DNA from: Phymorhynchus buccinoides
Taxonomy: Eukaryota > Mollusca > Gastropoda > Neogastropoda > Raphitomidae
DNA length: 64,000 nt
Direction of reading: 5' to 3'
Assembly: GCA_017654935.2 (NCBI GenBank)
Contig: CM065710.1
Span: forward strand, 19,096,492 to 19,160,491
Shown: piece by piece, positions 1 to 10,717 of the stretch
Numbering within the stretch: the stretch's first letter is position 1
Layout of the letters: each line of letters begins with the position of its first letter
Position numbers and translations under genes: made by a program
Notes under the pieces: model-generated
The model's input: only the letters and a program-made list of their open reading frames with translations
Told to the model about the DNA's origin: nothing
The model's database searches: none

Positions 1-189
1 CATGGGCGGCCATACTCCGACTTCAGGGGACTTCGCTCCATTCATGGAGCCACCACCACACAGTCACTCCACCCGTGGAGTGACAACAACCAACAATTCG
101 TTACGGCGTGTAGGGAGAACTGCCACTGGTACAGGCAGCTTCCATTGGGCACGAGAAGAATGTGAGATTAGCGTCCTATCAGGCGTGGC

Positions 190-1040
190 CTTTTAAGGAC
201 GATGTTCCTGAAGACGGAGTCTTCCCGTTGAGATGATGATGATGATGATGATGATGATGAAAAGTCGGTGATGGTGGGACAGGAGTTCGTGACGTGGCAG
301 ACGTCGTCGTAGATGATTTCTGGAACACGTTGCGTACCCTGGACTCGCGGATACGCTGTCGGCTGCGGGAACATTTCGGACGGAATCCGAGTCTTGAAAA
401 TGCCTGTCATGATGCTGGAGTTAGCATCGTCAAAGTTCAGGGCTTAGATGCGAGCATCTGTGAGGCGGTAGGAGACTTAGCATTGTGAGACAGCCAAAAG
501 GTTGTCTTGGGTGCTCCTGTAGTCCGCTTGTCTGGTCATTGCCGTTGGCGTTGGCGTCGATGGTGTTGCTGGTGTGGATCAGTCTTCCCCTCCAAAGGCC
601 GTCCTCAGGACCACCGGGCGACCTGCTCCGTACCGGGGAATCGATGTCGTCGCAGGCGGGCCGGACGGACATGCAGTCAAGTCGAGTCGTCTCTGCAGGC
701 GGATGTATCCCTCCCAGTAGACAAGTGGAGCTGGATCCACTTATACCAGCCTCGGACAACTTGCAACTGGTGCCTACTGGGCATCAGCGGTCTTGTTGAC
801 TCAAAGGCCAACACTGTAGAGATGACCCAAGTTGCTGCACGTCAATCCTTCCAGTCTGCAAGTCCCTCAACTCTCAATGGTGAGGGAGGAGATCCGGCGT
901 CGCCCTTCCCACTATCTGCCACCTAGTAGGACGTCGACTGCAATCTGCCACCTTGCATCGGAATCAGCCGCGCGCAGTGAGAAGGTCAGAATAGTCGACC
1001 CTCTCAGTACGGAGACCCAGTTGGGAATGCCATTGGGAGT
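190..1040 (+). mobile_element. 5' fragment of a tyrosine-recombinase (YR) mobile element, copy 1
   Basis: This stretch is the reverse complement of 33,660-34,370 and 56,290-56,995, which lie upstream of a tyrosine-recombinase reading frame on the minus strand. Shared landmarks are a GAT/ATC triplet run (here 232-260), a block reading TTGRPAPYRG in one frame (near 610-650), and a block around 880-1,020 that leads into the recombinase start in the other copies. Here the recombinase is missing: homology stops near 1,040. Open frames on both strands are short and not shared between copies, so I do not call a protein. Assignment to a mobile element is inferred from the three dispersed copies and the linked recombinase. 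Confidence 0.55.
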
Positions 1041-1352
1041 AAAGTTTTACGTCCTCTCGGCCATTGGCCATTGGGCACAGCCGTATCATTTTAATATTGG
1101 CCATGGGTCAGTTTCACTTTCATCACATGTACAGACACAGTGAATAGCCAAGGACCCTAGGCTGGGCCCATTTCATGAAAAAGGCAATTTCCCAGATTGG
1201 GCGTAACACATCTATTATCTTGTTTACTACTGTCTTTCGTTGCGAAAAATAGGCTTAGTAGAGTTGTTTCTTTATTATATGCAGGTTTTGTCTTTTTGTA
1301 TTCTCATTTCTGTAAGAACAGGAGTACGTTGGAATTAGAACGAGGGATGTGC

Positions 1353-1430
<78 letters not shown>
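1353..1430. repeat. (CT)n microsatellite
   Basis: Uninterrupted CT dinucleotide run of about 78 bp. Confidence 0.97.
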
Positions 1431-1437
<7 letters not shown>

Positions 1438-1624
1438 GGTGTGACCAAAAAAAATGCTACCACTTCACAGCGCCTAAACTATGAATCAGATCTTGACGAA
1501 ACACGAAATGATTCCTTACGACCTCTGAACGAAAGTTAGGTTTTACGTCCACTCGGCTGCAAAACAGCACAAATTGGGGATGAACCATGTACCATCAACC
1601 AATTCAATGGCCTTAAGACCTATC

Positions 1625-1965
1625 TGTGATGGCATTCTGCTTAACGTCCTTCGGTCTGGAACAGACACATATGGGACATTAGTAGATATAAAAATGGTGG
1701 GAACGATCCTGGAGGCAATGCCCGGAGGCAGTGCAACATCAGGAAAGGCCTGAAATTTTAACAATACAGATGTATATATCATATATACGAGACCTCTAGG
1801 AATGAAAATCCGTTTAACGTCCCTCCGGTCTGAAACAGACACATATGGGACATTAGTAGATATTAAGATGGTGGGAACGATCCTGGAGGCAATGCCCGGA
1901 GGCAGTGCAACTCCAGGAAAGTCCCGATTTTTTAACGATACAGATGTATGCATGTCAATACGTCG
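1625..1965 (-). repeat. Interspersed repeat R2, tandem pair (copies 1 and 2)
   Basis: Two adjacent copies of a roughly 150-bp unit (about 1,640-1,780 and 1,808-1,960) share long blocks such as ACACATATGGGACATTAGTA and a GGCAATGCCCGGAGGCAGTG core. The same unit recurs at 36,777-36,960 and 59,415-59,600, and in the opposite orientation at 45,935-46,145 and 48,135-48,320. Partial 3' ends are seen near 1,040 and 1,533. The copy at 46 kb ends in a run of TTCG tetranucleotides, so the sense strand here is minus and the element resembles a short retroposon with a tetranucleotide tail. No clear RNA polymerase III boxes were recognised. Confidence 0.7.
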
Positions 1966-2315
1966 TATACATAATATATAACGAGACCTCTAGGAGCGGC
2001 CTATGATGTCAGTTTTATCAAATTGCAATATAATCTCAGTGATTCTTATTTGAATATTACAAAAACGTCGACTATATCTAAGATAATGGCTGGATTTCAA
2101 AGAAAGTTGGTTTAGTGCAAAAGTGTCATGGATGAATTATTGTTGTATAACGATAAATTACTGGATATTGCCATACTGATACAGGGGATTTTTTTTAACA
2201 CAAAAACGCAAATCACAAATTAACTCCCTTTGATCTTAGTTCTGGGTCTTACTCGATGAAATCCAAGGGAGATAATTTGAAATGTACAACTATGTCATGT
2301 GCGCGTGTTATCAGG

Positions 2316-2602
2316 TTACAGAGAGTAGCGAGTTCCAGGTCTTTGGAGCTTGCAGGATGTCATAAAAAAACCTTACTGCTCCGCATTCATGCAGTCTTAA
2401 CGCATGCATTGGTCGAAAGCGACAAGGAAAAGACCGCTTTTCAAACCCTGTTCAGACTGTACCAATAGACAAGAATGCCATTCGGTCTACAAAACGCTCC
2501 GGCTACTTTCGCTCATACAATGCACGTGTTAAGACTGCATGAATGCGGAGCAGTAAGTTTTTTTTATGACATCATGCAGGACCTGGAACTCGCTACTCTC
2601 TT
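2316..2602. repeat. Inverted duplication within a Ty3-type pol fragment
   Basis: The sequence at 2,320-2,402 is an almost perfect reverse complement of 2,528-2,602, including the shared block GCATGAATGCGGAGCAGTAA. The 125-bp centre holds an RT piece reading FGLQNAPATF near 2,478-2,510. Only the right arm continues into the correct RT order, so the left arm looks like an inverted copy of part of the retroelement. Confidence 0.8.
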
Positions 2603-3360
2603 GCTTGTGAGCAATTCTTGAGCGTCTCCGTGCTTTTGGCTTGACAGCGCGTCCCTCCAAAATTCAGACAAGATTCAAATCGCTGGAATTTCTCGGACAT
2701 ACCATTTAGGTAGGCAAAATGGTGTCAGAGGAAACAAAAGTAAAAAAAGATCTTGTCGTTGAAACAACCGACCACAAAGAAGCAGGTCAGATCTGTTTTA
2801 GGACTCCTCTCCTACTACCGACGCTATGTCCCTCACTTTGCCTCTTTGACTGCACCACTGACAGACCTTACTAAAGGAACAATCAGTAGGCAAATCCATT
2901 GGACCAAAGAGTGCCAAGTAGCTCTAGAACAGGTACAGAAGGTTCTTAACACATTTCCTGTTCTTCCTCTCCCCTCTCTCACAGAGGACTTCATCCTTCC
3001 AACTGATGCCAGTTCAAAGGGGATGGGAGCAGCGCTCCTTCAGTGCAAGGATAGTCTTCACCATCCCGTCCAGCACGCCAGCAAAACGTTTTCCCTGCCC
3101 CAACAGAAGTATTCCACTATTGAGAGGGAATGCTTGGCCATAGTTTGGGCTTGCCAGAAATTTGCTCGGTTCTTGACTGGCAGAGAATTCACTCTGCAGA
3201 CAGATCATAGGCCGCTGACTTTCCTTCAGTCAGCAAAGACAAAGAACAATCGCTTGCTGCGATGGGCTCTTGCTCTGCAATAATTCCGGTTCAAGATTGA
3301 ACCAGTTCCAGGGACGTCCAACGTCCTTGCAGATCTCTTGTCAAGAGAGTAGATTGCCTG
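2473..3360 (+). pseudogene. Ty3/gypsy-type pol fragment (reverse transcriptase end plus RNase H)
   Basis: Translated pieces in order match the C-terminal half of a Ty3/gypsy RT and its RNase H. They are an FGLQNAPATF palm segment (about 2,478), a block ending KSLEFLGHT (about 2,680-2,705), the connection segment with LLSYYRRYVPHF, the RNase H start with TDASSKGMGAALLQ (about 3,000-3,045), an IERECLAIVWA helix, and TDHRPLTFL (about 3,200). A TAA interrupts the frame at 3,281, and the remaining frame reads to SNVLADLLSRE before another stop. Gag, protease, integrase and LTRs are absent. Several frame breaks precede 2,753. It is a dead fragment whose sequence differs clearly from the Mag-like element at 19.5 kb. 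Confidence 0.9.
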
Positions 3361-3540
3361 CCAGTCGATCATGTCAAACTACCTGCCGTTGTTACTAGAG
3401 TAACAGTCATTGTGTGACACTTGAAATCCTGTATGATGTGTTCTTGTAAATAGTTTTGTCAATTTGAATTATGTATTTCAAATGCAGATTTTCCCATGTT
3501 TAACATATTTTTGTATGTGTTGCATTTTGACATGCCAATC

Positions 3541-3625
3541 TTGATTCAAATTCAATTCAATTCAAATTCAAAAATATTTATTATCCATTAAAAAACAAGT
3601 TTACAATGGAACATTTTCTTCCACA
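3541..3625 (-). repeat. Possible 3' tail of a non-LTR element (TTGAA repeats)
   Basis: Read on the minus strand the segment ends in degenerate TTGAAT-type repeats after an AATAAATAT block, which resembles the simple-sequence 3' tail of non-LTR retrotransposons or SINEs. No coding part is attached. Assignment is tentative. Confidence 0.3.
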
Positions 3626-3675
3626 ACATGTGCAGCAGATTGAACTAAAACGAGTACATTAAATCAATTATTAAG

Positions 3676-3825
<150 letters not shown>

Positions 3826-4098
3826 ATACACACTATGTACATAATTTGATAATTATACATAAATTATAGAATTACAAACATTCAACAAATAATGATCCAT
3901 ATTGTGTGCTAAATTGGTGATAATTGTCACTACATGAGCAACTATGCAATGCTTAATTTTGTTGTCATCTTTGCTAAGACACACATGTTTAATTAATGTT
4001 TTGATACTTGTTTTATAAGGGAGATGCATGTTTATTTAATGCTGATTGCATAAGAAATTACATTTGAATGGATGTATGATGGTGGATTACTGGTGCTT

Positions 4099-4100
<2 letters not shown>

Positions 4101-4143
<43 letters not shown>

Positions 4144-4384
4144 GAAAGCTTAAATAGCGCACATTCCAGGCTAACTGCTCATGGCGCTTTACAAATAAAT
4201 ACATTTAATCAAATCACATCAATACCCATGCTCGCACGCACACAAGCACACACACTGACGAACACAGCATATCATTTACATGCGCATGCACACATACATA
4301 CATACGTACGTACGTACATACATACATACATACACACAGACACAAACACACACATACATACACACTTATGCCTACACACGCACG

Positions 4385-4467
<83 letters not shown>

Positions 4468-4760
4468 ATGCACGGAAATATGCGCACATGCACAAGCACA
4501 TGCCAGCGCGCGCATGCGCGCATGAACACAGACACTTGCTGTCTCCCACCTTTCCCATGCCATTCCTCATCCGCACACGCTTTCATTCTCACAATCCGAT
4601 CATGGTGGACAGTAGTGTTCAGAGAATAGATGGGTTTTCAGGTTGGTTTTGAAAACTGACAGGGAGTTGGAATGTCTGAGAGACAGAGGGAGTTTGTTCC
4701 AAGTAGCTGGGGCCTGAAAAGAAAAGGATCTCTCGCCATAAGTTTTCGGTTTAATTGAGG
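4101..4760. repeat. AAT-tailed interspersed repeat, split by an AC-rich expansion
   Basis: An AAT run (4,101-4,141) is followed by a block containing ATAGCGC and, 30 bp later, GGCGCTTTACAAAT. This pairing is typical of a common marine-invertebrate interspersed repeat (recalled, not searched). A second block at 4,620-4,760 with GGGTTTTCAGGTTGG looks like the continuation of the same repeat. Between them lie TACG/TACA tetranucleotides (4,285-4,335) and an AC tract (4,387-4,463). Confidence 0.5.
4387..4463. repeat. (AC)n microsatellite
   Basis: Perfect AC run of about 77 bp flanked by degenerate alternating purine-pyrimidine sequence. Confidence 0.95.
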
Positions 4761-5450
4761 TTCAATGCCATTATGATGGATATAATTCTATGTGGCATTG
4801 ATGTTGGATCATATTTGCATATAGCATTGCCTTTTAATATTATGGATTGATCAAAAGTGTGTAAAAAGTTTATTCTCCATCCAGTTCAGATAAACGGATG
4901 TTTGATAACGATAAAAATGTGTTTTGTTCCATTATGATGGTGTAGTCATTTTGGAATGTCTTTTTGCATGTTAATGGATGTTTGGAAAACAGATGATAGT
5001 GGTCAAGATTGGTCTTGATCATATTTTGATTGAGGAAATGAATATTTCAATTTTGGACCATATTTGGTCTAACGTTTTGTGCAAAGGTTTCTTGATCAAA
5101 TTTCCCCCAGGATGGGGGGTGTCGTGTGTGCGTGTTATTGCATGCCACGTACATGTTAGCTAATGATATTTTTCTTTCTTTCAATTTGTGGTGTAGGCCC
5201 ACAATAGTAGGATTGATGTGTGACCACAGAAACTAAACAGGGTCATCCTGTCAAATTGAGAAGTGGTTTGAACTGCGCTCAATGTACTAGAATGTGTGTT
5301 TTTTGTGCCCCTAGGGTTTTTTGGAAACTAAACTTGACTTGTATGTGTGTGGTGAAATTGGGTTTTATCATCACTTGTTATTTGTATGGACTAGGAAGTG
5401 GAGGCCCGTCTTTTTTGTCTGTGTGCGTGTGGCACACAAGCTTGATGGTT
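4761..5450. other. Spacer without recognised gene
   Basis: AT-rich sequence with only short open frames of no recognisable family. I see no coding or structural signal. Confidence 0.5.
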
Positions 5451-6120
5451 AGCTCGCCTGTATGATGGACTAGGTAATTAAAGATTTTCTTTGTGTAAAC
5501 CTGAAGTGGATAAAATTAATATGGTGTGCGAAAATAGTGTTGTGAAAAAAAAGAGAAACAAATGGATGTGGATAAAATTAATATGTTGTGTGAAAATAGT
5601 GTTGTGAAAAAAAAGAGAAACAAATGGATTCCTTAAATGTCTGTGATCAATATAAAAAGATAATAGAAAACCTTTTGTACAAGGGAAGTAATGTCTCACA
5701 GTAAGAATATATCTTTAAATTTGTGGTGTAGTGATTAGATTGTGGCAACCTATTATTGATAATAAAGTGGTGAGTACAATAAATGGATCATTTGTGTTAC
5801 CAATACAATACATTATTGTGATTTGGCTATGTGTAATTGGGGCGCCACGATGTGTTTCACTAACACAGGCTGACCCCATGGGCAGTACAAGGGTTGCACC
5901 AGGGAGCCCTGAATTTCACCACCTAGCACAGATTATACTATGGAGGCTGTCGTGATGCTCCACCTCCTGGAAGTGGGACTTCCAGTGAAGCGCGCGGTTG
6001 ATGCTGCTGAAGAAAATTAATGAAAATAAACGAATCAAGAAACTGAAGGCCACAGAAAGAAGTGAAAGTCAGGAAGAAGAAGAAAAGCACCACCCAAGGA
6101 AATTACGTTGACGGAAACAA

Positions 6121-6156
<36 letters not shown>
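5451..6156 (+). repeat. Dispersed repeat R3, copy 1
   Basis: The segment is shared with 31,743-32,290 and 54,362-54,910. It runs from a CTGTATGATGGAC block through ACAGGCTGACCCCATGGGC and a GTACAAGGGTTGxACC hairpin to a purine-rich end that grades into GA repeats (6,120-6,156). This copy carries an internal tandem duplication of about 61 bp (5,507-5,567 and 5,568-5,629) that the other two lack. No open frame is conserved among the copies. The function and class of R3 are unknown. Confidence 0.75.
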
Positions 6157-6629
6157 TAGTGTTGGCCAACTTTTGTGTAATTAATTACTTGTTTATTTCA
6201 GTAGTTAAGTTTAAATTTAATATTTATTTACCAGTTTGAAATTTGATTTGTTGATTATATGTCTGATCTTTATATGTAAATAAATCTTTCTTTTCTTTTG
6301 GTATTAAGAAGAAGGGGTAGCTAAAGATCTTGTGTTTCCCATAGTATTAATTGTCTGCACCGGTTGAAATGAGTGATAGCGTGTGCTTGCGGAGTTTGCT
6401 GTCTGCTTGCGTGTTTGTATGTGAGTGATTGACAGTATGACAGACTACAAACATTATGCTTACTTTTGTTTTAATCCTTGCGTTGAACCGGAAGTACAGT
6501 TTATGTGGCTCAAAAATCTTTTTTAAATTCGTTCTTTCTCCAAATTATAATCTATCGAAAGTACATTTGATCATAAGACTCGGGGTAAAAGAATACAATT
6601 CGCTGTGAAGAAAATGGCCAAAGAATCAC
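6157..6629. other. 3' flank of receptor gene, conserved with second copy
   Basis: Non-coding, AT-rich. Parts (6,185-6,500) align with 41,530-41,930, so the homology between the two receptor copies extends beyond the coding region on the 3' side. Confidence 0.6.
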
Positions 6630-7784
6630 TCATTTCCCTTCATTTTTGTTCGACCTGGAAAACATCTGCTGCACGCTGCTGCGAAACTTGGACCCAAAAA
6701 TGAGGAAGAAAAAGAAACTAGCGGTCGAGTTGATGGCCGCGAGAACGTCTGTGACGACCCATGCCAAGGTATTGGTGTTGATGTACTTACCGTTAACAGC
6801 ATTTAACTCCGGCACGATCAGTATGGCCACGTGGTAAACGAGGAAAGGGGTGGTGCACATCACAAAGAAAATGTTATTGGCGATCAACATGCGGGTCAGG
6901 CTGAGACTCTGGATGGACATTTGCTGCGTGGAAACGTTGGACGAAGATCTGCCACGCCATTCATTCATTTGATTCATTTTGAGCAGCGTTATCACGGTGG
7001 ATACCATCACGCAAACGTCAAACCCTCCGGTCATGACCATCCCTAGCAAATAACTGTTATAGTTGTCTAACAGACGTTTGTTTTCGATGTAGAATTCGGT
7101 GTAGAACAGCTCGACCTTCTTTTCACGGATGAAGGGATCGTACACGCAGATCACTTCGTATTTCATCGCGTAGAAAACATAGCACGCGAAGATGACCACA
7201 TGCCCAGCGCCGATGATGAAGGCTGTGGTTCTGGTGTCGATCAAGGTCCGAGCTTTGAGGGGACTGACCACGCACAGACAGCGCTCCACAGCTATGAGCA
7301 CGTTCATGAACCTTGACATGTGAATGAAGGCGAACAACGAGTGAACCATGTGCTCGAAATTAGCCTTCAGAATACGCCTATCATCCAACGGGTAGTTCTC
7401 ATTGACCATGCCGAAAAACCAGTCCATTTTTATCCCGAAAATACTGACCACCACGATCAGATCGTCCAAGGCGAGAAAAAACAGACAGAGATTGATCCTT
7501 TCCTTGATGCCATGCCGGTAAAAAACGATCATGTTGATGATGTTCAATGGAACGGCCATTAGAAAGAAGACAGGCGTCAGACAACCGTACACCACATATA
7601 AGAACGCTTCCTTGGTGTCGTAAGTTACAGGATCTTCGGGGTTCCCCCAGGGGTTGATTAAGGAAAAGTGGAAGATCTTACAGCCTTCAGGGACAGTTAC
7701 AGATTCTGGGAACCCTGTAGGTGATGTGGAGTTTGTGTCGAATTTGCCTGACACTGTGTCTACTGTCAGTGCCTGGACATCCAT
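6630..7784 (-). CDS. Rhodopsin-like (class A) G-protein-coupled receptor, orphan
   Basis: A single-exon frame of 384 residues with seven hydrophobic segments at about 59-89, 97-120, 141-170, 186-206, 243-268, 297-325 and 338-364. TM2 holds LALDD (104-108), in the place of the usual LAxAD. TM3 ends ERC (167-169) instead of DRY. TM6 has CTTPF, and TM7 has NSTASF where NPxxY is usual. One N-glycosylation site (N18) lies in the extracellular N-terminus. The usual TM3 cysteine is not seen; C35 and C213 could form an alternative bridge (inference). The start is the first in-frame ATG at 7,784; further upstream the frame begins only with TTG. ER-C class A receptors without introns are numerous in gastropod chemosensory-type and peptide-receptor-like families. 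The ligand is unknown. A hairpin repeat array begins about 130 bp upstream. A damaged paralogue or allele lies at 42-43 kb. The receptor family is secure; a chemosensory role is a guess. Confidence 0.9.
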   Translation of the reverse strand: MDVQALTVDTVSGKFDTNSTSPTGFPESVTVPEGCKIFHFSLINPWGNPEDPVTYDTKEAFLYVVYGCLTPVFFLMAVPLNIINMIVFYRHGIKERINLCLFFLALDDLIVVVSIFGIKMDWFFGMVNENYPLDDRRILKANFEHMVHSLFAFIHMSRFMNVLIAVERCLCVVSPLKARTLIDTRTTAFIIGAGHVVIFACYVFYAMKYEVICVYDPFIREKKVELFYTEFYIENKRLLDNYNSYLLGMVMTGGFDVCVMVSTVITLLKMNQMNEWRGRSSSNVSTQQMSIQSLSLTRMLIANNIFFVMCTTPFLVYHVAILIVPELNAVNGKYINTNTLAWVVTDVLAAINSTASFFFFLIFGSKFRSSVQQMFSRSNKNEGK

Positions 7785-7911
7785 GATGCTGGTTGGATGC
7801 TTGAAAGGCTGAACATGCAGACACTTCAAGTTTCAAGTCAATTATGACACACACAAAAATACGCCCACAAAACTAAGTGCTTAATATGATTCGTTATTGT
7901 TGAAAACAGTG

Positions 7912-8432
7912 CTTAAAGGTATCTGTACGCGTTAACAACATTCACAAAATAGCACTGTTTTCCCATGGCAACACAATGAGTTGCAAGTCATATTAAGGTC
8001 TCTGTACACGTTATCAATATTCACAAAATATCACGGTTTCCCCATGGCAACACAATGAGTTGTAAGTCATATTAAGGTCTCTCTACACGTTAACAATATT
8101 CACAAAATATCTCTATTTCCCCATGGCAACACAGTGTAGTGGGCTATCACTGTGTTGCCATGGGGAAATAGAAATATCTCGTGAATAATGTTAAAGGTCT
8201 CTGTACACATTAACATTATTCACGGGATATTTCTATTTTCCTCAAGACAACACAGTGAGTTGTAAGTCATATTATGAGTGGCCTAACACTGTGTTGCCAT
8301 GGGGAAATATAAATATCCCGTGAATAATGTTAACGTGTACTGAGACCTTAACATGTACACAGACATTTATTTGACTTACAACTCACTGTGTATTTATGGG
8401 GAAATAGTGATATTTTGTTAATGGTGTACCTT
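7912..8432. repeat. Array of ~80-bp units in direct and inverted orientation (hairpin array)
   Basis: A unit of 78-82 bp starts AAGGTCTCTGTACACGTTA, passes through TTCCCCATGGCAACACA and ends GAGTTGTAAGTCATATT. It occurs forward at about 7,915, 7,995, 8,073 and 8,194, and inverted at about 8,147-8,192, 8,288-8,350 and 8,351-8,432. Neighbouring opposite units can fold into long hairpins. The array lies directly upstream of the receptor gene. In the second receptor copy the first few bases of this array abut the 500-N gap. It resembles a foldback or MITE-derived array. Confidence 0.85.
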
Positions 8433-9029
8433 AATCATTGATTATATCGCCGTGCGCAGATCATACAGGCATAGCTCGAAAGACGTCACTTTACAGGAGA
8501 AGCAAAAAACTGATTATTTCGGTCATTTCGACTCAAACTGCTTCAGATTTTTCCATACCGCTTTAGTTTGAGCCCGCAAATAACTTTGTCACTTCAGTTT
8601 TGCAAAGAAATAAGACTTTTGTTGTTGTTGCAATATTGAAATCACAAGAAGATTCGTCGGAACATCAGGGTTTTAGACTGAGAAGATAAATGTTTTTGGC
8701 GCAAATAAAAGCTTTACATTTCTGATTGTTGAGAATGGTACATTGACACCCCTATGTGCCCCCTAATATTTTAAAATACAAAACAATGTGAGAAATTGTC
8801 AAAATTGATTATTAATTTGACTCACCGAATGTTGTGATCTTGTTCTTGTTTTCGGGTTTAAGTTGCAACTGTTACTAACAGACAAAAACACAAGCTCTAA
8901 ACGAATGCAAGGACAAAACAAATCACATGGAATGTGCAGTGCACACTCTCTATTGGAGACACATACATTAACTTTAGAATTCTAAAACATGGTCTAAAAA
9001 TTCAAATATAAATACATGTATATTGGTTT

Positions 9030-9031
<2 letters not shown>
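8433..9031. other. Spacer without recognised gene
   Basis: AT-rich sequence between the hairpin array and a CT tract. No open frame, RNA or repeat was recognised. Confidence 0.5.

Positions 9032-9083
<52 letters not shown>
9032..9083. repeat. (CT)n microsatellite
   Basis: Perfect CT run of about 52 bp. Confidence 0.95.
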
Positions 9084-9089
<6 letters not shown>

Positions 9090-9667
9090 TGCTATTCGCA
9101 AAAGAAAAAAATAATGATGATAAAGCATAATGTCAAATTGCTCTAGGACATCAAGCCCCATTGAGTGTCTTCAAACTTTATGGATATCTGTGGTCCATTG
9201 ATGTTCGAATGTGCCAGTACTTTGTGTATCTATGTATGTGGAGTGGCCTATATATAATTAAAAATATTTGTTTTTGTTTCTTGTTCATTGTTGTGGAAAT
9301 TATATTAAAAAGTATTATGAAATTACATGACCTAGCTTTCATAACTGCCCTTTCTTTCGCCAGTAAAATGACGTAAATTCACTTGCACTTCTTTTGTTGT
9401 GGATTTATGTAATTTAACATTTCAAGTTGAAGAATGATGTAGCATAATACACACTTTATGTTTGTCTTACTCGAAACAACAGACTTACGTTGTTTTACTT
9501 GAAACAACAGACTGCATAAGTACTTGGAAACGTTTTAGCCCTTTCTACATATTCTGGTTGCAATCAATGTATTGATCCTACTGGGTTTTTTTTGGAAATT
9601 CAACCTATTCAGAAAGACAAGTTAGATTTGGATTCTTACTAGAGCGCTAAGACGCTAGATCAACAGC

Positions 9668-10040
9668 CACTCGGCAGTATTATCGGCTGCAGTGCTTCAC
9701 CTTGAAGCTGGTAACGAACCTTTCAGATATCACAATGTGAATACAGACGAAATGCTCGGCAGCATTTTCGGCTCCTGTTACCTTGACCTTTGACCTATTA
9801 CCTTCATTTTTTAACTTGGCCTAGAAATCCAAAGTACCTATCTACACACATAATTTGATCCCTCCATTCAAACGTTATTGTGACAGGTGCTCGGCAGCAT
9901 TTTCGGTTCCAGTGACCTGTTTATTTTCGAACTTGGCCTAGATATCCTTAGTACCTATCCGTATGAAATAATTGAGCGTCCTGGGTCGCTCCGTTCAAAC
10001 GTTATCGTGGTGACATAGTCAGATAGACAGTCAGCCAGGA
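9668..10040. repeat. Degenerate tandem units of ~135 bp
   Basis: Two units (about 9,753-9,887 and 9,888-10,018) share TGCTCGGCAGCATTTTCGG, AACTTGGCCTAGA, AGTACCTATC and TTCAAACGTTAT in the same order. A third, more decayed unit begins near 9,670. The end of the second unit runs into GACATAGTCAGATAGACAG-type short repeats. The stretch 9,084-9,667 before it holds nothing I recognise. Confidence 0.7.
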
Positions 10041-10081
10041 ATATACAGAATTCATCAACAACATTACCAGCTTCGCTCTCT

Positions 10082-10703
10082 TTGCCCACGGCTGGTAATA
10101 ATACAGTATCTAGACGCATAGATCTGCATTTTAAGGATATTTTGAAATCAATAGGCCTTTCAGGGTGTATGTACAATTACTTAAAAACCTTCTTAAGTGA
10201 TAGAACAATACAGACTAAGGTAGGTAATGTGTATTCTAACCAAACACATTTCCAAATGGGAATACCACAAGGAGCTGTGATAGCTCTAATCCTTTTTTTT
10301 AAACATTTTGATGCATGATCTTCCAAAAGCAGTGTCAAAAGTTTTTGAACTAGGACAATATGCAGATGACATCTGCATATGGATGAAAGTTACTCTAAAA
10401 AGACATACTCCTGCTAGATCAATTAATTATGTTAAAAAGATATATAAAAATGAACTGGACAAAATCAGTAAGTACATGAATAAAAACGGATTAGCCCTTT
10501 CGCCTGAAAAATCGCATATGGTTCTTTTCAATGCTAGTTATGACCCTAACCCAACCCTCTACCTTCTTTTCAAATCGATGAATTGCCTCTTGAATAAAAA
10601 AAAAGTTGTAAAATTTTTAGGAGTAACTTTAGCTTCTAAATTGAGCTGGAACTACCACTTAGAAGGTGTTCTGACAAAAGCCAGAAAAGGTTTAAATTTA
10701 CTT
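10082..10703 (+). pseudogene. I-group LINE, reverse transcriptase part (left piece of interrupted copy)
   Basis: Translation gives an RT palm and thumb: FLSDRTIQ, then GIPQGA (about 10,257), the catalytic block YADDICIW (10,359-10,382), then SPEKSHMVLF and KFLGVTL. A frameshift within a T run near 10,290-10,300 separates the GIPQG block from the YADD block. The 5' endonuclease part is missing. At 10,704 the element is interrupted by an insertion and resumes at 11,574. The downstream RNase H domain points to the I group of non-LTR retrotransposons. A related copy lies at 25,380-26,575 on the other strand. Confidence 0.85.
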
Positions 10704-10717
10704 AAAATGGTAAGTCA
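10704..10717 (+). repeat. Target-site duplication, left copy
   Basis: AAAATGGTAAGTCA here is repeated exactly at 11,560-11,573 on the other side of the insertion. The LINE reading frame resumes cleanly when one copy is removed. Confidence 0.88.

Noticed and set aside
7785..7829. A longer receptor N-terminus starting at 7,829
   Set aside because: The codon there is TTG. The first ATG in frame is at 7,784 and leaves a normal extracellular N-terminus.
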